Source: Dietzia massiliensis
GTDB lineage: Bacteria > Actinomycetota > Actinomycetes > Mycobacteriales > Mycobacteriaceae
DNA: 33,260 nucleotides
Reading direction: 5' to 3'
Assembly (NCBI RefSeq): GCF_018390595.1
Contig: NZ_JAHBAV010000042.1
Span: 1 to 33,260 of the forward strand
Shown piece by piece: positions 15,621 to 23,155 of this stretch (its first letter is position 1; each line of letters starts with the position of its first letter). A model generated the notes under the pieces. The model saw only the letters and a program-made list of their open reading frames with translations. It had not been told where the DNA came from and did not search any database. The translations under genes and the position numbers were made by a program.

Positions 15621-16445
15621 ATGTCGCTGACGAGCATGTTGGAGTCCGCCGCGCACGGTGGGACTGTCGAGGTCGAAGAGGGCTGGACGCAGGGAAGGGC
15701 CATCTATGGTGGGCTCACCGGGGCCCTGCTGCTGGCCGCCATGAAGGGGAAGCTCCGCGATCTCGCGGGCAGCACCGGTAGCCCGGTGGGGGTCCCGCCG
15801 TTGCGGTCGCTCACCGTGTCGTTCGTCGGCCCCGCGGCCACCGGCCCCGTCGAGGTCGAGGCCGAGATCCTGCGTGTCGGTTCCAACGTCACCCAGTGCC
15901 AGGCGACGGTCCGGCAGTCCGACGCGATCGTCGCGACGGCGCTGGCAGCGTTCGGCAGGCATCGGGAGTCGTCGATCTCCGTGCCGCCCGCGCACCCGAT
16001 GCCCGAGCTGGGCGACCCGTCGGCGATCGAGCCGTTCCCCTACATGAAGGATCTCACGCCGGAGTTCTACCGGTTCGTCGAGCTGCGGCAGGTGGGCGGG
16101 CAGTTGCCGTTCAGCGGTGCCGAGGCGGCGGACCTGTCCGGGTGGACCGCACTGCGTGAGGCGCCGGAGCGGCTCGAGGAGGAGCACCTGGTGCTGCTGA
16201 CGGACGCATGGCCGCCGGCGCCGCTCCAGATGCTCGACGGGTTCGCGCCAGGCAGCAGCCTCACGTGGACCATCGAGCTCGTCGCCGAGGTGGGCCCGGA
16301 CGTCGTCCCGGCCGATGCGAACCTGGCGTATGCCGCGACGACCGATGCCGCCCGGGACGGCTACGCGCACACTCACGCGATGGTGTGGCGGCCCGACGGC
16401 GAGCTGCTCGCGATCAGCCGCCAGACGATCACCATCTTCGGCTGA
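15621..16445 (+). CDS. Acyl-CoA thioesterase-like double-hotdog protein
   Basis: A 274-residue protein of the TesB/acyl-CoA thioesterase II-like group with two hotdog domains. The first half has GRAIYGGLTGALLLAAM, the long central helix, followed by LRSLTVSFVGPAATGPVEVEAEILRVGSNVTQCQATVRQ. The second half has PPAPLQMLDGF and LAYAATTDAARDGYAHTHAMVW, ending in LLAISRQTITIFG. It should release free fatty acid from acyl-CoA; chain length is not predictable. The ATG at 15621 has CAGACT 7 nt upstream, a weak -10 match, and no ribosome site, so it may be leaderless. It follows the desaturase directly. Confidence 0.83.
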   Translation: MSLTSMLESAAHGGTVEVEEGWTQGRAIYGGLTGALLLAAMKGKLRDLAGSTGSPVGVPPLRSLTVSFVGPAATGPVEVEAEILRVGSNVTQCQATVRQSDAIVATALAAFGRHRESSISVPPAHPMPELGDPSAIEPFPYMKDLTPEFYRFVELRQVGGQLPFSGAEAADLSGWTALREAPERLEEEHLVLLTDAWPPAPLQMLDGFAPGSSLTWTIELVAEVGPDVVPADANLAYAATTDAARDGYAHTHAMVWRPDGELLAISRQTITIFG

Positions 16446-16606
16446 GCCGTCTGCCCGGCGCGAAAACACGAGTCGGCGCAGCGCATGAGCCTCACACGGC
16501 AACGCCACCTAAACGCCACCTAATCGAATGCGCGCCACCTAGCGGATCCCGTAGGCGGCGCGCATTCGGATAGGTGGCGCGTACGCCCGGCCGGGCAGAC
16601 TCAGCC
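16440..16606. repeat. Nested palindromic element between thioesterase and helicase genes
   Basis: The inner arms at 16514-16536 and 16557-16579 pair at 21 of 23 positions around a 20-nt loop. The word CGCCACCTA occurs at 16503, 16514 and 16533 in direct orientation, with inverse copies at 16571 (exact) and 16552 (one mismatch). An outer pair, GGCTGAG-CCG-TCTGCCCGGC (from 16440) and its inverse (ending at 16606), differs only by a 3-nt gap and small changes. The outer left copy contains the thioesterase TGA. Confidence 0.8.
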
Positions 16607-16631
16607 GCTCGGCCGGGCAGATACAGCCGCT
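16588..16631. repeat. 22-bp tandem repeat beginning at the helicase stop codon
   Basis: Units 16588-16609 and 16610-16631 differ at few positions, and a partial third unit continues into the last codons of the helicase. Read on the minus strand, the unit next to the gene carries CTGAGCGG, with TGA being the stop; the following unit reads CCGAGCGG. Confidence 0.75.
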
Positions 16632-18316
16632 CAGCCGGCGGAGCGGGTGGCCCGTCGCCGCTGGTCGCCACGCGGGCTGCCGGCGGCCTGCCCGATCGAC
16701 TGGCGGGCACCCGTGCTGCGCGCGCCGGAGCCCTGCGCACCTGACCGCTGGCCGCCGGAACGCTGCGCGCCGGAGCCATGGCCGCCGGAACGCTGAGCGC
16801 CCGAACCCTGTCGCGCAGAGCCCTGACGAGCGGAGCCCTGGCGCGCGGCCCTCGGGGTACCGCTGTTCTGGGGGCGACGACGACGAGCGCCGCCACCGCC
16901 GGAGCCCTGCTGGTCGCGGCCACCGCGCTCCGAGCCGTCGCGATCGCGACCCGCCCGGACCTGGCGGTCCTGGTCGGCGCTGCGCCGGCCGTCGCCGCGG
17001 GACTGCCCGCCGCGACCCCGGCCCTCCTGGCCCTCGGCCTGCTGGCCCGCGCGCTGGCGGTTCTGGCTCTGGCGATCCCGCCCACGACCGCGACGGGACT
17101 GACCGCGGACCGACTGGCCCTCCGCGCCGTCGTCGGACGGCACGTGGGCCGGCGGCTCGGGGGCGTCGGCCAACGCGGCGGCCGCGTCCGCGCCCACGGG
17201 CAGGTCGATCTCGCCCGCGGTCACGCCGGCCGCGCGCAGCAACGAGCGGACCTCTCGGACCTGGTCCTGGGTGGCCACGGTGACGACCGTGCCGATGGCG
17301 CCGGCGCGGGCGGTGCGGCCCGAGCGGTGGACGTAGGCCTTGTGCTCGGCCGGCGGATCGGCGTGGACGACCAGCCCGACGTCGTCGACGTGGATGCCGC
17401 GGGCGGCGATGTCGGTCGCCACGAGGACGGTCGCCTCGCCGGAGGAGAACGCGTCGAGGTTGCGCACACGGGCGTTCTGCGACAGGTTGCCGTGCAGGTC
17501 CACGCTCGCCACGCCCCGGCCGGTGAGCTGCTTGGCCAGGCGCTTGGCGCCGTGCTTGGTGCGGGTGAACATGACGGTCCGCGGGTGCGCGCCGGCGAGG
17601 TCGGCGAGGGCGCGGACGCGGTCGTCGGCGTCGACGTGGAACACGTGGTGCGCGGTCGGGCCGGGCGTCGCCGAGCCGTCGTCCACCGAGTGGTCCACCG
17701 GGTCGGTGAGGAACCTGGTCACCAGCTTCTGCACGCCCGAGTCGAGGGTCGCGGAGAACAGCAGCCGCTGCGCGTCCGCCGGGGTCGCCGACAGGATGCG
17801 GGTGACGCCGGGCAGGAATCCCAGGTCGGCCATGTGGTCGGCCTCGTCGAGGACGCTGATCTCGATGGCGTCCATGCGGCAGTGCTTCTGACCCATGAGG
17901 TCCTCGAGGCGACCGGGGCATGCCACGACGATGTCGACGCCGCGGTTCAGCGCGTCCACCTGGCGGCCCTGGGACACGCCTCCGAAGATCACGGTGGTCC
18001 TCATGCCGAGGGCGTTGGCGAGCGGCGCGAGGGTCTCGTCGATCTGACGGGCGAGCTCGCGCGTCGGGGCGAGGATGAGGCCGCGCGGCGCGTTGCGGGT
18101 ACGGCGACCGCCGGAGGCGGCCAGGCGCGCGACGAGCGGGAGGCAGAACGCGTAGGTCTTGCCGGAGCCGGTGCGGCCGCGGCCGAGCACGTCACGACCG
18201 GACAGGGCGTCGGGCAGCGTCGCCGACTGGATGGGCGTGGGCGTGCTGATGCCCGCGCCGTTCAGGACGTCGAGCAGGGGGGAAGGAACGCCGAGATCGG
18301 CGAAAGAACGTGACAA
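16631..18316 (-). CDS. DEAD-box ATP-dependent RNA helicase with Arg/Gly/Gln/Ser-rich tail
   Basis: Unwinds RNA in ribosome assembly or mRNA turnover, in the RhlE-like group. The helicase core (about 1-360 of 561) has the Q motif (TPTPIQ), motif I GRTGSGKT (47-54), APTRELA, CPGR in place of TPGR, DEAD (157-160), SAT (188-190) and HRSGRTAR (from 330). From about 395 the protein is basic and low complexity, ending with units based on GSARQ, GAQRSGG and GSGAQ. Such tails bind RNA and may drive condensates. The start is TTG at 18316 with GGAG 9 nt upstream; no ATG or GTG fits. The stop lies in a tandem repeat. Confidence 0.93.
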   Translation of the reverse strand: MSRSFADLGVPSPLLDVLNGAGISTPTPIQSATLPDALSGRDVLGRGRTGSGKTYAFCLPLVARLAASGGRRTRNAPRGLILAPTRELARQIDETLAPLANALGMRTTVIFGGVSQGRQVDALNRGVDIVVACPGRLEDLMGQKHCRMDAIEISVLDEADHMADLGFLPGVTRILSATPADAQRLLFSATLDSGVQKLVTRFLTDPVDHSVDDGSATPGPTAHHVFHVDADDRVRALADLAGAHPRTVMFTRTKHGAKRLAKQLTGRGVASVDLHGNLSQNARVRNLDAFSSGEATVLVATDIAARGIHVDDVGLVVHADPPAEHKAYVHRSGRTARAGAIGTVVTVATQDQVREVRSLLRAAGVTAGEIDLPVGADAAAALADAPEPPAHVPSDDGAEGQSVRGQSRRGRGRDRQSQNRQRAGQQAEGQEGRGRGGQSRGDGRRSADQDRQVRAGRDRDGSERGGRDQQGSGGGGARRRRPQNSGTPRAARQGSARQGSARQGSGAQRSGGHGSGAQRSGGQRSGAQGSGARSTGARQSIGQAAGSPRGDQRRRATRSAG

Positions 18317-18560
18317 GAGGAAGTGCTCCGAACATAGAGGAAGGCGTCTTGCCCGGCGCGCTCACGGAGATCCGCATCGCCGCTGAGGCGGTGCGTCCGG
18401 TGCGCGACCACGGGATGGTCGACAGGCCGCGGCCCGAGGCAAGAGTGGTGCGGGCCGTCCTCGGACCACCCTACTCGCCGACGGACCGCGCACCCCATTC
18501 GCCGAGAGAGGTGTGACGAGGACATCACGAGTGTCGGTGCGGGGTGGCACCATACAGATC
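18317..18560. other. Divergent helicase/cyclase regulatory region with a long helicase leader
   Basis: A 244-bp gene-free region. On the minus strand TAGGGT (18468-18473) is a candidate -10 element, which would give the helicase mRNA a leader of about 145 nt. Long leaders are common for cold-inducible RNA helicases, but I cannot identify a known thermosensor or riboswitch here. On the plus strand CACCAT (18548-18553) lies 7 nt before the GTG chosen for the cyclase. Confidence 0.4.
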
Positions 18561-20201
18561 GTGCGACTCGACCTGTCCCTACTGCGCCGCCCGGAGCTCG
18601 GGTCGGTGCTGCTCGGACGGGAGCGGGAATCCGCCCGGATCCGCGCCTGGCGCGTCCGGATCCTGTTGATCCTGTCGCTACTGGGCTCCAACCTCGTGGG
18701 CGTCGCCGTCGCCGTGACGCTGGTCTTCTTCGTGCTGCCCGGCCCGGCGCTGCTCTCGCGGGAGTTCCTCGTCCCCACCGTGATCGTCGTGCCCGTCTAC
18801 GTGTCGTTGGCGGTCATCACGGGCACGGTGTGGGTGACCCGCGCCGTCTACCGGCGGGTCCGCTGGTTCCTGGAGGGACACGAACCCACTGATCGGCAGC
18901 GCATCCGTACCCTCCGGCTGCCGGGGCGCATCACCCTCATCCAGGCGTTCCTGTGGCTGCTCGGCGCGGCCGTGGTGACCCCCGCGTACGGCGTGGTGGA
19001 CCCGTCGTCGATCCCGGTCGTGGGGTTCACGATCGTGTTCGCCGGCCTGGTCGTGTGCGGTGTCGCGTTCCTGCTGGCCGACTTCGGACTGCGTCCCGTC
19101 GCGGCGGTCGCGCTGTCCACCGGCAGGGCGCCGCGGGCCCGGTTCCTCGGCGCCATGACGCGGCTCCGGGTGGCATGGGCCCTGGGCAGCGGGGTCCCCG
19201 TGACAGGCCTGATCATCGTGGCGATCTACACCCTCGCGGGCCGCGCCCTGTCACTGGAACGCCTCGCCGTCGTCGTCATCGTCCTCGGTGCCACCTCACT
19301 GCTGGCCGGGTTCCTCCTCATCTCGCTGGCGACGGCCTCGATGATCGGCCCGCTGCGCAGCGTGCGGTGGGCGATGGAGGACATCACGGCCGGCACCCTG
19401 TCCCGGCGGGTGGTGGTCTACGACGGCACCGAGCTCGGCGAGCTGCAACGCGGCTTCAACCAGATGGCCTCCGGGCTCCAGGAGCGCGAGCGGCTGCGGG
19501 ACCTGTTCGGGCGGCACGTGGGCCGCGACGTGGCCGAGGCCGCCGAACTCCACGAGCCCGAACTGGGCGGGCAGGACTCGCGCGTCGGCGTGGTGTTCGT
19601 GGACCTCATCGGCTCCACCGAGATGGCGGTGCGGTCCGAGGCCTCCGAGGTGGTGGACGTGCTCAACCAGTTCTTCTCCGTGGTGGTGGAGACCGTGGAG
19701 GAGTACGACGGCATCGTGGACAGCTTCCTGGGCGACGCCGCGCTCGTGGTGTTCGGGGCGCCGCGGTCGATGGCGGACCCGGCCACCGCGACCCTGGCGT
19801 GTGCGCGCGTGCTGGGGCGGCGGCTGCAGGAGCGGGTGCCCGACTGCCGCGCCGGCATCGGAGCGTCGTTCGGCGACGTGGTGGCCGGGTACGTCGGCTC
19901 GGACGACCGCTTCGAGTACACGGTGATCGGCGACGCGGTCAACGAGGCCGCGCGCCTGTGCGAGCTGGCCAAGGACCGGCCCGGGCTCGTCCTGGCCTCG
20001 GGCGCGGCGACCGACGCCGCCGCGGAGGTCGAGCGTGGCCGCTGGGACGAGGTGGGCTCGCAGGTCGTGCGGGGGCGGGACGAACCGACCCGACTGTGCG
20101 CGCCGGCCGACACGGTCGACGCGGCGGACACCGCGGGCGGCGCGGACAGGGCGGGCTCGACGGACACGGCGGACACCGCGGGCGGCGCGGACACCCGCTA
20201 G
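18561..20201 (+). CDS. Membrane class III nucleotidyl cyclase with HAMP domain
   Basis: A 546-residue receptor-type cyclase like M. tuberculosis Rv1318c-Rv1320c and Rv3645. About six membrane helices (about 30-270), a HAMP domain (IGPLRSVRWAMEDITAG to MASGLQERE, about 270-325) and a catalytic domain (about 340-500) are seen. Metal-binding Asp348 (FVDLIGST) and Asp392 (LGDA) and the transition-state pair Asn461/Arg465 (NEAAR) are present. The usual base-selecting Lys before the GD motif (NKFxGD) is Ser388 (VDSFLGD), so ATP specificity is uncertain. The tail has a duplicated Ala/Asp/Thr/Gly segment. The start is uncertain: an in-frame GTG at 18513 is possible, but its GAGAGAGG is only 1 nt away. 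Confidence 0.87.
   Translation: MRLDLSLLRRPELGSVLLGRERESARIRAWRVRILLILSLLGSNLVGVAVAVTLVFFVLPGPALLSREFLVPTVIVVPVYVSLAVITGTVWVTRAVYRRVRWFLEGHEPTDRQRIRTLRLPGRITLIQAFLWLLGAAVVTPAYGVVDPSSIPVVGFTIVFAGLVVCGVAFLLADFGLRPVAAVALSTGRAPRARFLGAMTRLRVAWALGSGVPVTGLIIVAIYTLAGRALSLERLAVVVIVLGATSLLAGFLLISLATASMIGPLRSVRWAMEDITAGTLSRRVVVYDGTELGELQRGFNQMASGLQERERLRDLFGRHVGRDVAEAAELHEPELGGQDSRVGVVFVDLIGSTEMAVRSEASEVVDVLNQFFSVVVETVEEYDGIVDSFLGDAALVVFGAPRSMADPATATLACARVLGRRLQERVPDCRAGIGASFGDVVAGYVGSDDRFEYTVIGDAVNEAARLCELAKDRPGLVLASGAATDAAAEVERGRWDEVGSQVVRGRDEPTRLCAPADTVDAADTAGGADRAGSTDTADTAGGADTR
20122..20193 (+). repeat. 27-bp exact direct repeat in the cyclase 3' end
   Basis: The 27 bp at 20122-20148 recur exactly at 20167-20193, a 45-nt period (15 codons). 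They encode two copies of ADTAGGAD, giving a disordered acidic tail. The period keeps the frame, so copy-number change would only alter tail length. Confidence 0.8.
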
Positions 20202-20226
20202 CGCGGCGCCCGCCGGCGCGGCGCCC
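20201..20226. repeat. 15-bp post-stop direct repeat
   Basis: GCGCGGCGCCC occurs at 20201 and again at 20216, immediately after the cyclase TAG, in the 31-bp gap before the convergent DUF2993 stop. The GGCGCC cores can pair and may serve as a terminator. Confidence 0.45.
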
Positions 20227-20232
20227 CCGCTG

Positions 20233-20967
20233 CTACTGCAGGACGACGTCCTGCCCGCCGAGCGCGACCTCGAGGCCCTCCGGCACCACGCGGGCGCCCT
20301 CGATCACCACGCCGTCGGGCAGCGAGGCGACGGTCGAGTCGACGGTGCCCGTGATGCCCGAGAACAGGCCGTTCGGCAGGTCGAACCCGAGGAGCGAGGT
20401 CTGCTGTGGCGTGAGGGTCAGCTGACCGTCGGTCACGCCGGGGACGACGCCGACCTCCGCGATCCCGCCGACGTCCGCGCGCAGCAGGCCGGCGGCGGGG
20501 TCAGGGTGCACCGAGCGGACCTCGGCCAGGCCGGCCACGGGTGAGCCCTCCGCCGGGTTGCCCTGCGCGGCGGCGGCCGCGAGCTGCTCGCCGCTGAGGA
20601 CCGCGATGCCGTCGGCGGTGTCGGCGCGGATCCCGCCGTCGACCAACCGGACGGCGTGGCCGGTCACGTCGATGCGCGGGACGGTCGCGGTGCCGGGGGA
20701 TGTCAGCCGGACCGTCCCCACGGACTGCGTCGTGGCCAGATCCCACAACACGGGAGTGCTGCCGAACCCCACCGACACCGGCGCGTCGAGCCGGGCGGAC
20801 GCCTCGCTCTCGGCCCGGTCGGACAGGTACCAGCGGGCCCCGAGCTCCGCGGCTACCACCAGCCCCACCAGAAGCAGGAGCAGTACGAACAGCGAACACC
20901 CGCACCCGCGTCCGCGTCGCGAGGCGCCGCGACGTCCGTTGGCGGCCATCCGATCTCGTCGTCCCAT
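20233..20967 (-). CDS. DUF2993 (LmeA-like) membrane-anchored protein
   Basis: A 244-residue protein with a very basic N-terminus (about 1-22), a Cys-containing hydrophobic helix (CSLFVLLLLLVGLVVAAELGARW, about 24-45) acting as signal anchor, and an extracytoplasmic DUF2993 domain of lipid-binding, TULIP-like type. The domain shows the family pattern of repeated strands with VSVGFGSTPVLWDLATTQ and later GFDLPNGLFSGITGTVDSTVASLPDGVVIEGARVVPEGLEVALGG. Mycobacterial LmeA, which belongs to this family, helps mannan elongation in the cell envelope; the role here is inferred only. CACCAT lies 6 nt before the ATG. It is divergent from the PfpI gene. Confidence 0.8.
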   Translation of the reverse strand: MGRRDRMAANGRRGASRRGRGCGCSLFVLLLLLVGLVVAAELGARWYLSDRAESEASARLDAPVSVGFGSTPVLWDLATTQSVGTVRLTSPGTATVPRIDVTGHAVRLVDGGIRADTADGIAVLSGEQLAAAAAQGNPAEGSPVAGLAEVRSVHPDPAAGLLRADVGGIAEVGVVPGVTDGQLTLTPQQTSLLGFDLPNGLFSGITGTVDSTVASLPDGVVIEGARVVPEGLEVALGGQDVVLQ

Positions 20968-21054
20968 GGGGGTATGGTGCCGGACCCACGCTGCGGGGTC
21001 CACCGTCGCGGGGACCGGTTGCGAGGGCAGGTGTCCGCCCTCACGATCGGGGAC

Positions 21055-21615
21055 ATGACCGAGACACAGGATGCACGAACCGACACCCGAACCGTCGCTT
21101 TCCTCGTGGCCTCCGAGGGCATCGAGCGCGTCGAACTCACCGAACCGTGGGGCGCCGTCTCCGGGGCGGGTCACACGCCGGTGCTCGTGAGCACCGAGGC
21201 CGGCGAGGTCGGGCTGGTCGACCACCTCGACCCGGCCGGCACGCACGCCGTCGACCGGATCAGCGCCGACACCTCGGCCGCCGACATCGACGTGCTCGTC
21301 CTGCCCGGCGGCGTCGCCAACCCGGACGCGCTGCGGCAGGACTCCCACGCCGTGAACCTGGTGCGCGAGATGGTCGACGCGGGCAAGCCCGTGTTCGCCA
21401 TCTGCCACGCGCCGTGGATGCTCGTCGAGGCCGACGTGGTCCGCGGCCGCCGGATCACGTCCTACCCGAGTCTGCGGACGGATCTGGTCAACGCGGGCGC
21501 GGAGTGGGTCGACGAGGAACTCGTCAGTGACGGCGGGATCACGACCAGCCGCCGGCCCGACGACCTGCCCGCCTTCTGCGACGCGCTCCTCGCGGCCCTT
21601 CGCGGAGACGCCTGA
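21055..21615 (+). CDS. DJ-1/PfpI-family protein (type 1 glutamine amidotransferase-like)
   Basis: A 186-residue PfpI/YhbO-like protein. The nucleophile elbow AICHAPWMLVE has Cys117 and His118, and the N-terminal SEGIERVELTEPW supplies the conserved Glu of the active site. VLVLPGGVANPDALRQD and WVDEELVSDGGITTSRRPDDLPAF are the other family signatures. Members are reported as proteases, deglycases or glyoxalases; all protect against reactive carbonyl or oxidative damage. CACGAT lies 7 nt before the ATG, a weak leaderless-type -10. A glycosyltransferase follows after 10 nt and is probably cotranscribed. Confidence 0.87.
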   Translation: MTETQDARTDTRTVAFLVASEGIERVELTEPWGAVSGAGHTPVLVSTEAGEVGLVDHLDPAGTHAVDRISADTSAADIDVLVLPGGVANPDALRQDSHAVNLVREMVDAGKPVFAICHAPWMLVEADVVRGRRITSYPSLRTDLVNAGAEWVDEELVSDGGITTSRRPDDLPAFCDALLAALRGDA

Positions 21616-21625
21616 GGACGTTTCG

Positions 21626-22615
21626 ATGATGATCGGCGTCTACGTTCACAACAGTGGGCGCGGGCATCTGCACCGGGTGCTGCCGGTCGTCGCGGCTCTG
21701 AGGGAACGGGGCGAGGAGGTCACGCTGCTCGTGACCGGGCCGTTCGACCACGCCCTCCGCCCGCCCGGGGTCGAGGTGGTGCACCTGCCCGTCGACGGGG
21801 TCGCGGCCGAGAGCCTCGCGGTCGCCGCCCGCCGGAGCGCGGTGGCGTGGATCGACCGCGCCAGGCCGCGGGCGTTCTGGGTCGACTCGTCACCGGGGAT
21901 GTCGCTGGCGGCGCGCATCGCCGGCGTCCCGATGGTGAGCACCCTGCCGCCCGGACTGCGTGACGACGAGCCGCACCGGCTCCGCTGCCGCGCCGCCGAG
22001 AAACTCATCGCGGCGTGGCCACCCGGTGCGCACCGCGAGGCCGTCGCGCAGGCGGGACGTGCGGTGTACGAGATCGGCGGGATCTCCCGCTTCGAGCGTC
22101 GCGAGCCCGAGCCGCGCGATCGGCGCCGTCGCCCCCGCGTGGTCCACCTCAACGGATCCACCGAAGTCTGGGACCACCGGTTCTGGCGCGCGGTCCGCAC
22201 GACCGCCGGCGAGCTGGGCGTCGCGGAATGGACGGAGCTGGGTGGGCCGGACGGGCTGTGGCACGACGACCCGTGGTCCGAGCTGTGCTCCGCGGATGTG
22301 GTGGTCACCGGGGCGGGCCAGACGTCCGTCGCCGACGCCGCCTGCGCGGACGTCCCGCTCGTGGTGGTCCCGGGAAAGCATGATCACGGCGAGTACGACG
22401 CCACCGCCGAGGCGCTGGCCGGGCTCCCCGGCACGTCGGTGATGAGGTACGGAGACGGGCCCACGGCGGTCGCGCACGCGGTGCGCGAGCAGGTGGACCG
22501 CGCTCTGGACGGCGAAGCCGGGGGCATCCGGAAGTGGTGGGGGGTGGACGGCGCGGCGTCGCGCGCCGCGGAGGTCATCCGGTCGACGACGACGAGGACC
22601 GCGTCTCGACGGTGA
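21626..22615 (+). CDS. GT28/MurG-like glycosyltransferase
   Basis: A 329-residue GT-B-fold protein. The N-terminal domain begins MIGVYVHNSGRGHLHRVLPVVAALRERG, with the Gly-rich loop and HxxR typical of MurG-like and related glycosyltransferases. The C-terminal domain has CSADVVVTGAGQTSVADAACADVPLVVVPGKHDHGEYDATAEALAG, the nucleotide-sugar binding region of family 28. The donor and acceptor are unknown. Both ATG codons at 21626 and 21629 are possible; GAGGA sits 7 nt before the first. It lies 10 nt after the PfpI gene. The cytoplasmic enzyme probably acts at the membrane in envelope or glycolipid synthesis. Confidence 0.8.
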   Translation: MMIGVYVHNSGRGHLHRVLPVVAALRERGEEVTLLVTGPFDHALRPPGVEVVHLPVDGVAAESLAVAARRSAVAWIDRARPRAFWVDSSPGMSLAARIAGVPMVSTLPPGLRDDEPHRLRCRAAEKLIAAWPPGAHREAVAQAGRAVYEIGGISRFERREPEPRDRRRRPRVVHLNGSTEVWDHRFWRAVRTTAGELGVAEWTELGGPDGLWHDDPWSELCSADVVVTGAGQTSVADAACADVPLVVVPGKHDHGEYDATAEALAGLPGTSVMRYGDGPTAVAHAVREQVDRALDGEAGGIRKWWGVDGAASRAAEVIRSTTTRTASRR

Positions 22616-22701
22616 CCGCTGCCGCCCGCACGGCCGGAATGTGAGGCGTGGACAACTTCTCACCTGTAGTGGATTCTGCTGCAAAAGCGCTGCGTAACCC
22701 C

Positions 22702-22731
22702 TTGACAGGAACATATACCTCTCGGTATGTG
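22702..22731 (+). promoter_or_regulatory. Promoter with embedded dyad upstream of the WhiB gene
   Basis: A consensus -35 TTGACA (22702-22707), an 18-nt spacer and TATGTG (22726-22731). The spacer and -10 hold the dyad CATATACC-TCTC-GGTATGTG (7 of 8 pairs). A repressor or MerR-type activator could bind there. The region is AT-rich for this genome. The rest of 22616-22844 shows nothing further. Confidence 0.55.
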
Positions 22732-22844
22732 AGTTCACTCCGCGCACGGCGAGGCGGATCACTGACAGGATGGGTGCAGAGCGCTGCCGACCGAGCTTTC
22801 AGGGCCTAACACGGGCACTTCGGAACGGCGGGAACGGAGGCCAC

Positions 22845-23123
22845 ATGCCCAGATACAAGAACCTCGAACCCACGGCGGCGTTCTGGTCGTGGCGCGACGG
22901 TGCGGCGTGCATCGGCCACGAGGACCTGTTCTACAGCCTCGAGGAGGAGTCGAAGGGCGCGCGCCGGAAGAAGGAGGATCAGGCCAAGGCCATATGCGCT
23001 GGCTGCCCCGTCTTCGACACCTGCAGGAGCTTCGCCCTCGAGACCAAGGAGTTGTACGGCGTGTGGGGCGGCCTCACCGAGGCGGACCGCCACCGGATCG
23101 CCGGCCGGCACCGCACCGGCTGA
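22845..23123 (+). CDS. WhiB-family iron-sulfur transcriptional regulator
   Basis: A 92-residue WhiB protein that binds a [4Fe-4S] cluster and responds to oxidants, nitric oxide or redox state while contacting the principal sigma factor. Cluster cysteines are Cys22, Cys51, Cys54 and Cys60 (CxxCx5C). The turn motif GVWGGLTEADR follows, then a basic C-terminus. The N-terminus with FWSWRDGAACIG resembles WhiB3-type proteins more than WhiB1, but I do not assign a subgroup. The ATG at 22845 has GGAGG 4 nt upstream. The leader is about 110 nt. It converges on the desaturase operon. Confidence 0.93.
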   Translation: MPRYKNLEPTAAFWSWRDGAACIGHEDLFYSLEEESKGARRKKEDQAKAICAGCPVFDTCRSFALETKELYGVWGGLTEADRHRIAGRHRTG

Positions 23124-23129
23124 CCCGGT

Positions 23130-23155
23130 GATCCGCTCGATCGATCGTGCGGATC
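23130..23155. terminator. Near-perfect 26-bp palindrome between convergent genes
   Basis: GATCCGCTCGATC pairs with the next 13 nt with one mismatch. It fills the gap between the whiB stop (23121-23123) and the stop of the small gene at 23156. It has no T-tract; a bidirectional terminator is the simplest reading. Confidence 0.5.
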
